64,000 nt of DNA. Source: Imhoffiella purpurea. GTDB lineage: Bacteria; Pseudomonadota; Gammaproteobacteria; Chromatiales; Chromatiaceae. Positions 52,577 to 62,787 of this stretch are shown one piece after another. Every line of letters starts with the position of its first letter. Position 1 is the stretch's first letter. A model generated the notes under the pieces. That model did not search any database. It saw only the letters and a program-made list of their open reading frames with translations, and was not told the origin of the DNA. Made by a program: the position numbers and the translations under genes. Location: assembly GCF_000585215.1 (NCBI RefSeq), contig NZ_AONC01000003.1, forward strand, positions 58,815 to 122,814. The letters run 5' to 3'.

Positions 52577-52855
52577 TCAGTAGCGACCGCCGCCACCGCC
52601 TCGCGGACGTTCGGCGCGAGGACGAGCCTCGTTGACGGTCAGTTTGCGCCCTTTCATGTCGGACTCGTTCAGCGCCTTGATGGCCGCATCCGCATCCGAG
52701 TTGCTGGGCATGTCCACGAATCCAAAACCCTTGGATTGACCGGAGAATTTGTCCTTGATCACCTCCGCGGACGCCAATTCTCCGAACTCGCCGAAAATGG
52801 TTCGCAAATCCTCGTCTGTCACGCTATAGGGCAGATTGCCTACGTAAATCCTCAT
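52577..52855 (-). CDS. RRM-type RNA-binding protein
   Basis: A 92-residue single RRM protein. RNP2 is RIYVGNLPYS at the N-terminus and RNP1 is KGFGFVDM (about residues 44-51), followed by a short Arg/Gly tail PRAERPRGGGGGRY. This is the small glycine-rich RNA-binding class found in cyanobacteria and many proteobacteria, often cold-induced. The ATG at 52855 gives the exact family start. A palindrome lies 25 bases upstream and a long gene-free region precedes it. Confidence 0.93.
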   Translation of the reverse strand: MRIYVGNLPYSVTDEDLRTIFGEFGELASAEVIKDKFSGQSKGFGFVDMPSNSDADAAIKALNESDMKGRKLTVNEARPRAERPRGGGGGRY

Positions 52856-53243
52856 CTCTCGTTCTCTCGCGCTCATGTGCATTGATCGAATCAATGCTGC
52901 CGGCGGCCAACACACAAGCCGACTCGACAGCAACGACATTGATGACGCGGGACGCGTTCCCGGCGACATCAACCATTGGAGGAGCTTCCAACCAACCTGA
53001 CAACGAGCGCTGGACGCATGAAAACGCAGCGGACCAACCGGAGAATGGGAAGGGGGCGTGCTTGGGAGATCGTCCTGATCCTCGAACCGAAACACGCTTC
53101 AGCGAAGAGTGCCGACGATTAGATGGGCGGATTCGGATCCCAAAGGCATACCTCGGACACACGTCCGGAGTGGCATTGGCGCTTGATACTCGCTTCGGCG
53201 GTTCGGGATCCTGGCAATAGCCGCGATTGGGTCTAAGGAAAAG
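52856..53243. other. 388-base region upstream of the RRM gene
   Basis: No convincing gene seen. It contains the palindrome at 52880-52896 and probably the RRM promoter and a long 5' leader. A/T-rich bases near 53275-53310 (AAAAAAACCTAATAACCCTAAT) mark the far side. Confidence 0.35.
52880..52896. promoter_or_regulatory. Palindrome upstream of the RRM gene
   Basis: CATTGAT-CGA-ATCAATG is a perfect 7-base inverted repeat with a 3-base spacer, 24 bases upstream of the RRM start codon. It could be an operator or a small hairpin in the leader. Confidence 0.45.
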
Positions 53244-53483
53244 CTAGTGGATCCGGGGCATTGCGTCAACCGGGATAGAGATAAAAAAACCTAATAACCC
53301 TAATGACATTCCTAGTCCTTGGGTACCCATCGTCTCCGCATCGAAGCCCGCCTTGCGGATGGACGCGACCAGAAGGGCCGCCTCCAAAGGGCCGCGGCGA
53401 ATCCCGACCAGCCCCGGCTCAAGGTCGGGCGTCGCCGCCTCGACCCACTCGAATCCCTCGAGCGTCTCGCGAACGCTGGACAC
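53244..53483 (-). pseudogene. Heavy-metal-associated (HMA)-like fragment
   Basis: A 79-codon frame starting at a GTG. Residues 1-52 (SSVRETLEGFEWVEAATPDL, then IRRGPLEAALLVASIRKAGFDAE) follow the beta-alpha-beta pattern of an HMA copper-chaperone domain. The frame continues upstream of the GTG through 15 codons without a stop and there contains CRLCRHC, giving the expected CxxC directly before VSSV. That upstream part has no ATG, GTG or TTG start (only ATT at 53528) and abuts the SDR stop codon. The metal motif therefore seems cut off from a normal start, which suggests decay or a rare start codon. Confidence 0.35.
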
Positions 53484-53523
53484 GCAATGCCGACAGAGGC
53501 GGCATCCGGGTCGGCAAGACCGT

Positions 53524-54393
53524 TCAATCCAGACCGCAGGCGCTCAGCCCCTCGGCCAGGGTCGGATAACGCAGCTCGACGCCCAGTTCCTCGCACAGCT
53601 TGCGGTTCGACAGACGCCGCGACTCGCCCATGTAGGACATCATGCCGGCCGACAGCCGGCCTTCGGCCTCGGCCAGCGAGATGAGCGGCGGCGGGTCGAG
53701 ACCGGCGGCCTCGGCGACCTGCAGGAAATAGTCCGTCATACTGCTTGGATGACCGTCGCTCACGTTGTAGACGGCACCGTTCGGGCCCTTATCCATGGCC
53801 GCCAGGCAGACGCTCACCAGATCCTCCACATGGATGCGGTTGGTATAGGGCGCCTCCTCGGCCCGGACCATGGGCACGGCGCGGCGGATGCGCTCCAGCG
53901 GCAGCCGATCGGGTCCATAGATGCCGCCCACGCGCAGCACCACCAGTTCGCCGCCGCGCGACCGGCTCCAGTCCCGCAGTCGCTCCTCGGCATCCAGACG
54001 GCGGTACGATCGGTCCTGGGTGGGGCCGACCGGGTGCGTCTCGTCGACCCAGCCGCCACCGCAATCGCCATAGACGCCCGTGGTGCTGAGATAGAGGAGA
54101 CGCTCGGGCTGGCCGTGCCGCTCGAAGGCATCGACCAGACGCCGGACCGAGGAGTCCTCGAGGCCCTGACCGGACGGAGGAGCGAGATAGAAGATCCGGG
54201 CGCCCGCGAGCGGCAAGCCGTCCGGCTCATCCACGGCGAGATCGCAGCGCAGAGCCGGAATCCCGGCCGCCTCGAGCCGGGCCAGCCCGGCCTCGCTGCG
54301 GACCACGCCCACGACCCTCTCGCCGCGATCGAGATACTGGCGCGCGAGTCGGACACCCACGTATCCACAGCCGATGATGATGGTATTCGTCAT
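53524..54393 (-). CDS. Extended SDR (NAD-dependent epimerase-like) protein
   Basis: A 289-residue Rossmann-fold protein. IIIGCGYVGVRLARQYLDRG is the nucleotide-binding motif, the active-site region has LLYLSTTGVYGDCGGGWVDE with YRRLDAEE supplying the Tyr-like position, and RVGGIYGPDR is typical. It resembles the YeeZ group of putative epimerases, whose substrates are unknown. The ATG at 54393 gives the canonical first strand. It is divergent from the lipoprotein gene about 220 bases away. Confidence 0.85.
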   Translation of the reverse strand: MTNTIIIGCGYVGVRLARQYLDRGERVVGVVRSEAGLARLEAAGIPALRCDLAVDEPDGLPLAGARIFYLAPPSGQGLEDSSVRRLVDAFERHGQPERLLYLSTTGVYGDCGGGWVDETHPVGPTQDRSYRRLDAEERLRDWSRSRGGELVVLRVGGIYGPDRLPLERIRRAVPMVRAEEAPYTNRIHVEDLVSVCLAAMDKGPNGAVYNVSDGHPSSMTDYFLQVAEAAGLDPPPLISLAEAEGRLSAGMMSYMGESRRLSNRKLCEELGVELRYPTLAEGLSACGLD

Positions 54394-54612
54394 AGTCCGA
54401 AGTCCGTCTTGAGTCTCCGAGAAACGGCGCATGATGGCTCAGATCGCGGGGTATTTGGAACCGCCGGACGCCCCATCCCAGACCGACCGCGCGCCTCCGG
54501 CATCCGGGATCGCCTCGGACAGGGCCGAGTCCCCGGTCCTTGCCGGAACGGCCGCCAGCCTGCAGAATCCAACGCCGGATCCGATCTCCGCCGGTTTCAG
54601 AGGTACCCCCAC

Positions 54613-55263
54613 ATGGCTCCAAGCCTTCGCGCCCTCGCGCTCGGGGCGCTCGTCCTGGTCGCGGCGGCGTCCTGCTCGACCGGACAGGTCAGCTCGGTCT
54701 GGAGCGACGTTTCCCGATCCGCGACGCCCTATCGCAGCCTCGTCATCTTCGGCCTCACCGACAACCCGAAGGTCCGGCAGGCCATGGAGGACAACTTCAT
54801 CTCGGCACTCGCGCCGCGCGGCGTCAAGACCCATCCGAGCCACCACCTGATCGGCGAATCCAGCCTCGCGCGCATGACCAGGGTACGCCATGCGGTGGCC
54901 ATGTCCGGTGCCGAGGGGGTCGTCGTGACCCATCTGATCGCGGAGGAGACGACGGACAGCCTGCCGCCATCCCGCCTGAGCGCGATTCCCGATCGCTACG
55001 AGGATCTGGAGGAGTATTTCGGGCGCACCTACCGTCAGGTGTGCGCACCCGACTACTATGCGGGCTACCGGGCGCTGCGGCTGGAGAGCAACCTCTACGA
55101 TGCCGAGACCCGCAGGCTGGTCTGGACCGGGCGCTCGCGCCGGCTCGATCCGGCCTCGGAGGAGATCACCATCAGCGAGGTGATCGCCACCATGGTCGAT
55201 CAGCTGGAGGCCGACGGATTCGTACCCGCCTCACCCGAGTCCGGAGGCCAGCTCGCGGAGTGA
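54613..55263 (+). CDS. Putative lipoprotein, DUF4136-like
   Basis: A 216-residue exported lipoprotein. The signal peptide MAPSLRALALGALVLVAAASC ends in a lipobox (AASC, Cys21). The mature part (SSVWSDVSRSATPYRSLVIF onward; RYEDLEEYFGRTYRQVC; NLYDAETRRLVWTGRSR) looks like the DUF4136 group of envelope lipoproteins of unknown function. The residue after the lipid cysteine is Ser, which favours outer-membrane sorting. Its 3' end overlaps the convergent hemD gene by 33 bases, which is uncommon. Confidence 0.75.
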   Translation: MAPSLRALALGALVLVAAASCSTGQVSSVWSDVSRSATPYRSLVIFGLTDNPKVRQAMEDNFISALAPRGVKTHPSHHLIGESSLARMTRVRHAVAMSGAEGVVVTHLIAEETTDSLPPSRLSAIPDRYEDLEEYFGRTYRQVCAPDYYAGYRALRLESNLYDAETRRLVWTGRSRRLDPASEEITISEVIATMVDQLEADGFVPASPESGGQLAE

Positions 55264-55998
55264 TTCGAGGATCGAGGCGTCCTGGGCGCGCTCGGCGACG
55301 AGCACGACCTCGAACCCGAGCCCGAGCGCGGTCTCGCGGGTACGCTCGGCGATCACCACCAGGGGCGTCGCCAGCAAGGGCGCCCGTCCCTCGGGTCCCA
55401 GCATCTCGGCCAGATTGAGCAGGACCGCGTCACTGGTCGCCATCACCAGATCCACGTCCCGGGACCAGTTCGCCAGCAGCGCAGCCGGATCCACCGCGGG
55501 CCGCACCCGCCGATAGACCTCGGCGTAATGCACCTCGGCGCCGCGCTCGGCCATGGCATTGGCGAAGAGCCCGCGCCCGCCCTCGCCGCGCACGATCAGG
55601 ACGCGCCGACCGCGCATGTCGGCCAGCTCGGGCATCTCCAGCAGCGCCTCGCTCTCGTAGCGCTCGCTCGGCACCAGGTCCGGCCCGCGGCCGGACTCGG
55701 CCAGCGCCAGGGCGGTTCCCCGACCCACGGCGGCGAGCCGCTCCACCTTCGGCCAGGTGCCGTCGGCGACCAGCGCCAGCGCCTGCTCGACCGCGTTGCG
55801 GCTGACGAAATACATGAGATCCCAGGATTCGGCCAGCAGGGCCGTCGCCCGAGGATCCCGCGTGGGCTCGATCTCGATGGTCGGAAAGCGCAGCGCGCGA
55901 CCGCCCGCGGATTCGATCAGGCGACAGAGCTCGTCGGCCTGGCCCGCCGGGCGGGTCACCAGGACCCCGCGACCCGCCAGATCGGAATGGGCGCTCAT
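55231..55998 (-). CDS. hemD: Uroporphyrinogen-III synthase
   Basis: A 255-residue enzyme that closes and inverts ring D of hydroxymethylbilane, forming uroporphyrinogen III, the common precursor of haem, bacteriochlorophyll and B12. GRGVLVTRPAGQADELCRLIESAGGRALRFPTIEI and MYFVSRNAVEQALAL, VGRGTALALAESG and VLIVRGEGGRGLFANAMAERGAEV fit the weakly conserved family. It directly abuts the hemC stop codon (no spacer), and the usual hemX/hemY genes do not follow. Its last 33 bases overlap the convergent lipoprotein gene. Confidence 0.92.
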   Translation of the reverse strand: MSAHSDLAGRGVLVTRPAGQADELCRLIESAGGRALRFPTIEIEPTRDPRATALLAESWDLMYFVSRNAVEQALALVADGTWPKVERLAAVGRGTALALAESGRGPDLVPSERYESEALLEMPELADMRGRRVLIVRGEGGRGLFANAMAERGAEVHYAEVYRRVRPAVDPAALLANWSRDVDLVMATSDAVLLNLAEMLGPEGRAPLLATPLVVIAERTRETALGLGFEVVLVAERAQDASILESLRELASGLG

Positions 55999-56925
55999 TC
56001 AGTGCTCCATCAAGGCGCTCAGGATCTCGTCGGCGCCCTGGGACAGCAGATCCTCGGCGACGCGGGTGCCGATGGACTCGGCCTCGGAGCGCGGACCCTC
56101 CAGCTCGGCGCGCAGCATGCGGCTGCCGTCCGGGCTGCCGACCAGACCGCGCAGGAAGAGACGGTCGCCGTCGAGCACCGCATGTCCGGCGATCGGAACC
56201 TGGCAGCCGCCGTTCAGACGCGCGTTCATGCCACGCTCGGCCAGAACCCGGTCGGCGGTATCGAGGTGATGGAGCGGCGCGATCAGATCGTTGACGCGCG
56301 GATCCTCGCTGCGGCACTCGATGCCGATGGCGCCCTGACCGATCGCCGGCAGGCTGAGCCCGGTCTCGATGCGGCTGCGGATGCGGTCCTCGAACCCGAG
56401 GCGCACCAGTCCGGCGGCGGCCAGGATGATGGCGTCGTAGTCGCCCGCGTCCAGCTTGGCCAGCCGGGTGTTGACGTTGCCGCGCAGCGGCTCGATGCGC
56501 AGATCGGGACGCCTGTCGGCGATCTGGCACTGACGACGCAGGCTGGAGGTGCCGACGCAGGCGCCCTGGGGAAGATCCTCGATCTTCTCGTACTTGTTGG
56601 ACACGAAGGCGTCGCGCGGATCCTCGCGTTCCATGATGACCGCCAGATGCAGCCCCTCCGGGAAATCGACCGGGACGTCCTTCATGGAATGAACGGCGAT
56701 GTCGGCCTGCCCCTCCAGCATCCCCTGCTCGAGCTCCTTGACGAACAACCCCTTGCCGCCGACCTTGGCCAATGGCGCATCGAGGATCTTGTCTCCCTTG
56801 GTGGTCATCCCGATGATCTCGATCGCGAGATCCGGATAGCGCGCCTTCAGGAGTGCGGCTGTGTGCTCGGCCTGCCACATGGCCAGTGGGGATTTACGGG
56901 TGGCGATACGAATGCTGTTCGACAT
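55999..56925 (-). CDS. hemC: Porphobilinogen deaminase (hydroxymethylbilane synthase)
   Basis: A 308-residue enzyme that links four porphobilinogen units. [22 protein letters not shown] is the N-terminus, the dipyrromethane cofactor is bound at Cys241 in [13 protein letters not shown], and SSLRRQCQI and [13 protein letters not shown] carry the conserved arginines. It forms a hemC-hemD operon; the product feeds the tetrapyrrole routes in this window (cob genes and bchE). Confidence 0.97.
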   Translation of the reverse strand: MSNSIRIATRKSPLAMWQAEHTAALLKARYPDLAIEIIGMTTKGDKILDAPLAKVGGKGLFVKELEQGMLEGQADIAVHSMKDVPVDFPEGLHLAVIMEREDPRDAFVSNKYEKIEDLPQGACVGTSSLRRQCQIADRRPDLRIEPLRGNVNTRLAKLDAGDYDAIILAAAGLVRLGFEDRIRSRIETGLSLPAIGQGAIGIECRSEDPRVNDLIAPLHHLDTADRVLAERGMNARLNGGCQVPIAGHAVLDGDRLFLRGLVGSPDGSRMLRAELEGPRSEAESIGTRVAEDLLSQGADEILSALMEH

Positions 56926-57017
56926 GTTGGATCCTGGAACTCACTTCAGAAAATAGCGCCCTCTTAGGCGATGGGCTCGCGCGACGCGGCGCGATTGTGC
57001 CACATGACCGGATTTTG

Positions 57018-57755
57018 TCACATGACCGACCGAAACGCCTCACTATTCGGCCGATCCTCGGTATGCAGCCACAGGACGTGGCGATCGAAGCCGGGAAAGG
57101 CCGGCACCGCGATCAGGGCGCTGGAACGGGTTCCGAAACCATCGGCATCGTTCTCGAGCCACATGGCCGCCTGACCGGCGGCCTCGTCCGATCCGAGCAG
57201 CGCGGACCACTCGGACCAGTCGCCCCGTTCGGGGTCGGGCACGGCGGCGGACTCGAAGCGTGCCCGATAGGCCGCGACACGGGGATGGTCGGGATCGTCC
57301 AGCTCCGTGCTGCTGAGCAGATGCAGCCCGGGCGGAATCGGGATCGCCTGGATTGGACGATCGCCGTCATGACGCATCCAATAGGCCGAGCGCGGATCCG
57401 CGACCACCAGATTGAATGGACGATAGGCCTCCGGATGGAGGTCGGCCAGCGCCTCGGCGGCGGTCTCGGCCTCGGCGTGATCGAGCGCCTCCAGCACCAG
57501 CTCGCCCCGCGAGCGCTTGCCCTCCAGGGGGCCGAGCGTCCCCTCGCGATTCATGACCGCGGCCACCAGGCCATGATCGTTGACGCCCAGCCAGCTGCCG
57601 CCGCCGAGCAGGTCGATCCCGCCGAGGATCTCGGGCCGATCGGGCCAGTGGCGGGCCGGAGACAGCGCCCGGCGCCCGGCGCGCTCATCGCGATTGGCCG
57701 CGACCAGCAGCGGCCAGGATGTCTCGGGACGTCTTAGAATGACCAGTGTGCACAT
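57018..57755 (-). CDS. NRDE family (TANGO2-like) protein
   Basis: A 245-residue protein beginning MCTLVILRRPETSWPLLVAANRDE, with the NRDE motif at residues 21-24 and the N-terminal cysteine at position 2 that would become a nucleophile after methionine removal. WLGVNDHGLVAAVMNR and LVVADPRSAYWMRHDG are family features. TANGO2 proteins have been linked to haem or lipid handling, but the bacterial role is unsettled. The ATG at 57755 fixes Cys2. Repeat C2 lies directly upstream. A haem-related role would fit hemCD nearby but is only positional. Confidence 0.9.
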   Translation of the reverse strand: MCTLVILRRPETSWPLLVAANRDERAGRRALSPARHWPDRPEILGGIDLLGGGSWLGVNDHGLVAAVMNREGTLGPLEGKRSRGELVLEALDHAEAETAAEALADLHPEAYRPFNLVVADPRSAYWMRHDGDRPIQAIPIPPGLHLLSSTELDDPDHPRVAAYRARFESAAVPDPERGDWSEWSALLGSDEAAGQAAMWLENDADGFGTRSSALIAVPAFPGFDRHVLWLHTEDRPNSEAFRSVM

Positions 57756-57762
57756 GATTTGA

Positions 57763-57870
57763 GAGCTACCAGCTACCGGCGATTGTTTTCCTGCATTTCG
57801 CGTGTCGGGGAAGTCGTTGGCAAGCAGCCCGGATAGCTGGCCGCTGGAAACTGGAAGCTGGCGGCTACAC
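57763..57870. repeat. Repeat family C element (C2), about 108 bp
   Basis: Begins AGCTACCAGCTACCGGCG and ends TAGCTGGCCGCTGGAAACTG followed by GAAGCTGGCGGCTAC. The ends are partly complementary, and the core matches C1 (45278-45408). It fills the gap between the NRDE start and the 74-residue ORF. Confidence 0.7.
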
Positions 57871-57873
57871 ACA

Positions 57874-58098
57874 TCAATTCAGTTCGGCGAAACGGCGCTT
57901 GACCTTGAGGATCTTGCTTGCGACGGTCTTGTGCAGCAGGTTGAAGACCTTGCGCTGGGCCGCCCGGTTGTTGCTGTTGGGTTCACCGAGCAATTCGAGC
58001 CGGGCCTGGAAATAGGCCATGTCCGCCTCCAATCGTGCTAGGCGGATACGCTGACGCTTGCGCTCGTCGGCCTCGGCCGAGATGTCTGGGTTATCCAT
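57874..58098 (-). CDS. Small basic helical hypothetical protein
   Basis: A 74-residue protein (MDNPDISAEADERKRQRIRLARLEADMAYFQARLELLGE, then NRAAQRKVFNLLHKTVASKILKVKRRFAELN). It is highly helical with heptad-like spacing and many Arg/Lys residues, so a coiled coil or nucleic-acid contact is plausible. The ATG at 58098 is preferred over an upstream start because the extension is Arg/Ser-rich shadow sequence. Its position is directly downstream of nothing else on its strand. I do not recognise the family. Confidence 0.6.
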   Translation of the reverse strand: MDNPDISAEADERKRQRIRLARLEADMAYFQARLELLGEPNSNNRAAQRKVFNLLHKTVASKILKVKRRFAELN

Positions 58099-58416
58099 GC
58101 AGCACGTGCTCGCGTTCGGAGCTGAAACCGGATTCGATCTTCTTCTGTGGTTCAGGGATCGGCGACGCGCCTTCGGCCCCGTGCATCGAGTGTAGCGAGG
58201 GGCGAGAGCGCCGCGCACTCGACAGGCGCGGGACGTGGATCCGGGTCCGCCACGGATCCCGTCCGCCATCCGTCTAGTATGCGGCAAAGCGGCTTCCTTG
58301 TGCGCGTTTCGTGCCGATCGCGACGATTGGCGGCCTCGTGTCCAGAAAAGGCGCGATTATGTTATAACCGGCTGCCTTAAATACGAAAATCCACCAAAGG
58401 AAAATAAATACAGAGC
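58099..58416. other. 318-base region upstream of sucA
   Basis: No gene seen. It should contain the sucAB promoter; TATAAC at about 58361-58366 is a possible -10 element without a clear -35. AAAGGA about 14 bases before the ATG (58399-58404) may be the sucA ribosome site. Confidence 0.35.
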
Positions 58417-61286
58417 ATGAGCACGATCCTAGAGTTGTTTAGGAGTTCCGGCGCCCTCTATGGAGGCAACGCGGATTTCATCGAAGATCTCTACGAGCGT
58501 TACCTGATCGACCCGGACAGCATCGATCTGGCCTGGCGGGCACGCTTCGACGGCCTGCGTCAGGCCGCCGCCAACGAGCCGACCGGCCCCGAGGCGCCCC
58601 ACGGACCGGTCCGAGAGAACTTCCTGCGACTCGCCCAGGAAAGCCGCTCACGCGCGCGCACACGCTCGGTCGCGCATCTGGAGCCCGCCGCGGCCGAAAA
58701 GCAGTCGGCGGTCCTGAGCCTGATCAACGGCTACCGCTATCGCGGACATCAGGTCGCGGACATCGACCCCATCCGGCTGCGCGAACCGCCCAAGATCGCC
58801 GACCTGGACCCGGCCTATCACAACCTGGGTCCGGAGGACATGGAGCAGACCTTCCACACGGGCTCGCTCTATGCGCCGGACCGCATGCCGCTCAACGCCA
58901 TCATCGCCATGGTCGAGGAGACCTACTGCGGCACGGTCGGCTCCGAGTACATGCACATCACCAACACCCAGGAGAAGCGCTGGATCCAGAAACGTCTGGA
59001 GGGCTACCGCGCCAGGCCCGAGCTGGATGCCGCCGACCGCCGCTGGCTGCTGACCCTGCTGACCGCCGCCGAGGGCATCGAGAAATATCTGCACCAGCGC
59101 TACGTCGGCCAGAAGCGCTTCTCGCTCGAGGGCGGCGACGCCCTCATTCCTATGCTCGACGAACTCATCCAGCGCGCCGGCCGCAAGGGCCAGAAGGAGA
59201 TCGTCATCGGCATGGCCCATCGCGGCCGCCTCAACGTGCTGACCAACATCTTCGGCAAGCCGCCGCACGACATCTTCGACGAGTTCGAGGGACGCGTTCA
59301 CATCGACTGGCGCCAGATGGCGGGCGACGTCAAGTACCACATGGGCTTCGCGACCGACGTCGAGACCCCCGGCGGCATCGTCCACCTGGCGCTCGGCTTC
59401 AACCCCTCGCACCTCGAGATCATCAACCCGGTCATCGAGGGCTCGGTGCGCGCCCGCCAGCGCCGCTGGCGCGACCGCACCGGCGATCTGGTGCTCCCCG
59501 TGCTGATCCACGGCGACGCCGCCTTCGCCGGCCAGGGCGTGGTGACGGAGACGCTGCAGCTCTCGCAGACGCGCAGCTACTCGACCGGCGGCACGGTCCA
59601 CATCGTCATCAACAACCAGATCGGCTTCACCACCAGCCATCCGCTCGACACCCGCTCGACGCCCTACTGCACCGACGTCTCCAAGATGGTCCAGGCACCG
59701 GTCTTCCACGTCAACGGCGACGACCCCGAGGCGGTCATCTTCGTCACCCGACTGGCGCTGGACTTCCGCAACCAGTTCCACAAGGACGTCATCATCGACC
59801 TCATCTGCTACCGCCGGCTCGGCCACAACGAGGCCGACGAGCCGGCGGTCACCCAGCCGATGATGTACAAGAAGATCCGCCAGCATCCGACCCAGCGCGC
59901 CGTCTACGCCGACCGCCTGGTCGCCGACGGACTCATCACCCAGGAGCAGGCGCAGCGCATGGTCGAGGACTATCGCGACTCGATCGAACAGGGCGTGGTC
60001 ATCGCCCGGCCGGTGCTCTGCGGGCTCGATCACGCCTCGCGCGTGGATTGGTCCTTCTGTCACGGCACCAGCTGGAATCAGGACGTGGACACGGGCGTGC
60101 CGCTCGAGAAGCTCCAGGAGCTCACCGAGCGCATGCTGCAGCTGCCCGAGGGCTTCGAGCTGCACCCCCGCGTCGAGAAGCTCTGGGACGAGCGGCGCAA
60201 GATGATCCACGGCGACCAGCTGCTCAACTGGGGCTATGCCGAGAACATGGCCTACGCCACACTGCTTGAGGCCGGCATCCCGATCCGCCTGTCCGGCCAG
60301 GACGTGGGGCGCGGCACCTTCTTCCACCGTCACGCCAAGATCCACGACCAGGTGACCGGTGACTCCTACACCCCGCTGCAACACCTGGGCGAGCACCAAG
60401 GCGCCTTCATCGCCATCGACTCCATCCTCTCCGAGGAGGCGGTGCTCGGCTACGAATACGGCTTCGCGACCGCCGAGCCGCACGCGCTCACGCTCTGGGA
60501 GGCCCAGTTCGGCGACTTCGCCAACGGCGCCCAGGTCGTCATCGATCAGTTCATCACCTCGGCCGGCACCAAATGGGGCCTCTGCTGCGGGCTCGTCATG
60601 CTGCTGCCGCACGGCCTGGAGGGCCAGGGCGCCGAGCATTCCTCGGCGCGGCTCGAGCGCTTCCTGCAGCTGTGCGCGGACCACAACATCCAGGTCTGCG
60701 TTCCGACCACGCCGGCCCAAATGTTCCACCTGCTGCGCCGTCAGATGATCCGCAACTACCGCAAGCCGCTGATCGTCATGACGCCCAAGAGCCTGCTGCG
60801 CCATCGGCTCGCCGTCTCCTCGCTGGAGGACCTCACCAAGGGCCAGTATCAGACCATCCTGCCCGAGGCGGACCCCATCGACCCGGCCGGCGTCGAGCGT
60901 CTGGTCTTCTGCAGCGGCAAGGTCTACTACGACCTGCTGGAGGCAAGACGGGCACGCGGCCAGACCGACGTGGCCATCCTGCGCATCGAGCAGCTCTACC
61001 CCTTCCCCAAGGAGCAGTTCGCGGCCGTCATCGAGCAGTACGCCGCCACCGAGGAGATCGTCTGGTGCCAGGAGGAGCCCCAGAACCAGGGCGCCTGGGA
61101 CCAGATCAAGCATCGCTTCCACACCCTCATCCAGGATGGGAAACGACCCTACTACGTCGGCCGTCCCGCCTCGGCGGCGCCGGCCGTCGGTCACCGTGCC
61201 GCGCACGTCGAGCAGCATGAGCGTCTGATCGACGAGGCGTTGAGCGGCCGCTACAACCCGAGCATGAACAAAAGGATCCCGCCCCA

Positions 61287-61290
<4 letters not shown>
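58417..61290 (+). CDS. sucA: 2-oxoglutarate dehydrogenase E1 component
   Basis: A 957-residue thiamine-diphosphate-dependent decarboxylase of the TCA cycle. The N-terminal [22 protein letters not shown] segment binds E2, [19 protein letters not shown] and [22 protein letters not shown] hold cofactor residues, [14 protein letters not shown] is conserved, and C-terminal [23 protein letters not shown] and [11 protein letters not shown] complete it. Full family length. The stop overlaps the sucB start by 4 bases. A complete sucAB in a purple sulfur bacterium implies an oxidative TCA branch, of interest for a photoautotroph. Confidence 0.97.
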
Positions 61291-62507
<1,217 letters not shown>

Positions 62508-62515
62508 TCCAGATT

Positions 62516-62544
62516 CCGGGTGCCCCTCGACGTCGGGCACCCGG
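62516..62544. terminator. Perfect stem-loop after sucB
   Basis: CCGGGTGCCC (62516-62525) pairs exactly with GGGCACCCGG (62535-62544), a 10-bp stem with a 9-base loop, starting 8 bases after the sucB stop. There is no T-run, so it may protect the sucAB mRNA 3' end or end transcription with Rho. Confidence 0.6.
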
Positions 62545-62600
62545 CCCCACACCGGATCAAACCGCTTGTCATCGCAGCCCTTTTCGGTGACACTCGGGCC

Positions 62601-62687
62601 ATGAGTCACCCCTTCCCCAAACCCATGCACCTCGACGTCCTGAGCCGCGTCCGCCGCTGGCCCAGCCGTTTCCGCGTGCCCTGGTGA
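62601..62687 (+). CDS. Possible 28-codon leader peptide
   Basis: A short frame (MSHPFPKPMHLDVLSRVRRW then PSRFRVPW and TGA) lies between the sucB hairpin and a terminator that precedes the EamA gene. It has five Arg codons and two Trp codons in its second half. Its ATG sits in a hairpin (GGTGACACTC / GAGTCACC, 62586-62610). No clear ribosome site is visible. It could be the leader of an attenuator, or simply an accidental frame. Confidence 0.3.
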   Translation: MSHPFPKPMHLDVLSRVRRWPSRFRVPW

Positions 62688-62726
62688 CCTAGAGCCCCTC
62701 TTCCGAGCGCTCAGCAGATTCCCCCC

Positions 62727-62757
62727 AAGGCCGCGGCATCCACCCCGCGGCCTTTTT
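62727..62757 (+). terminator. Strong Rho-independent terminator upstream of the EamA gene
   Basis: AAGGCCGCGG (62727-62736) pairs with CCGCGGCCTT (62745-62754), giving a 10-bp G+C-rich stem with an 8-base loop and a T5 tract (62753-62757). It is the best classic terminator in the window. It lies 220 bases after sucB and ends 31 bases before the next start, so it can act either as a sucAB terminator or as an attenuator for the next gene. Confidence 0.85.
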
Positions 62758-62787
62758 CGTTCCCCAACCACCTGCAGGAGGTATCGA

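Noticed and set aside
58140..58260. A tRNA or structured RNA upstream of sucA.
   Set aside because: The G+C-rich bases can pair locally, but no cloverleaf with a T-loop GTTCRA core and acceptor stem could be built.
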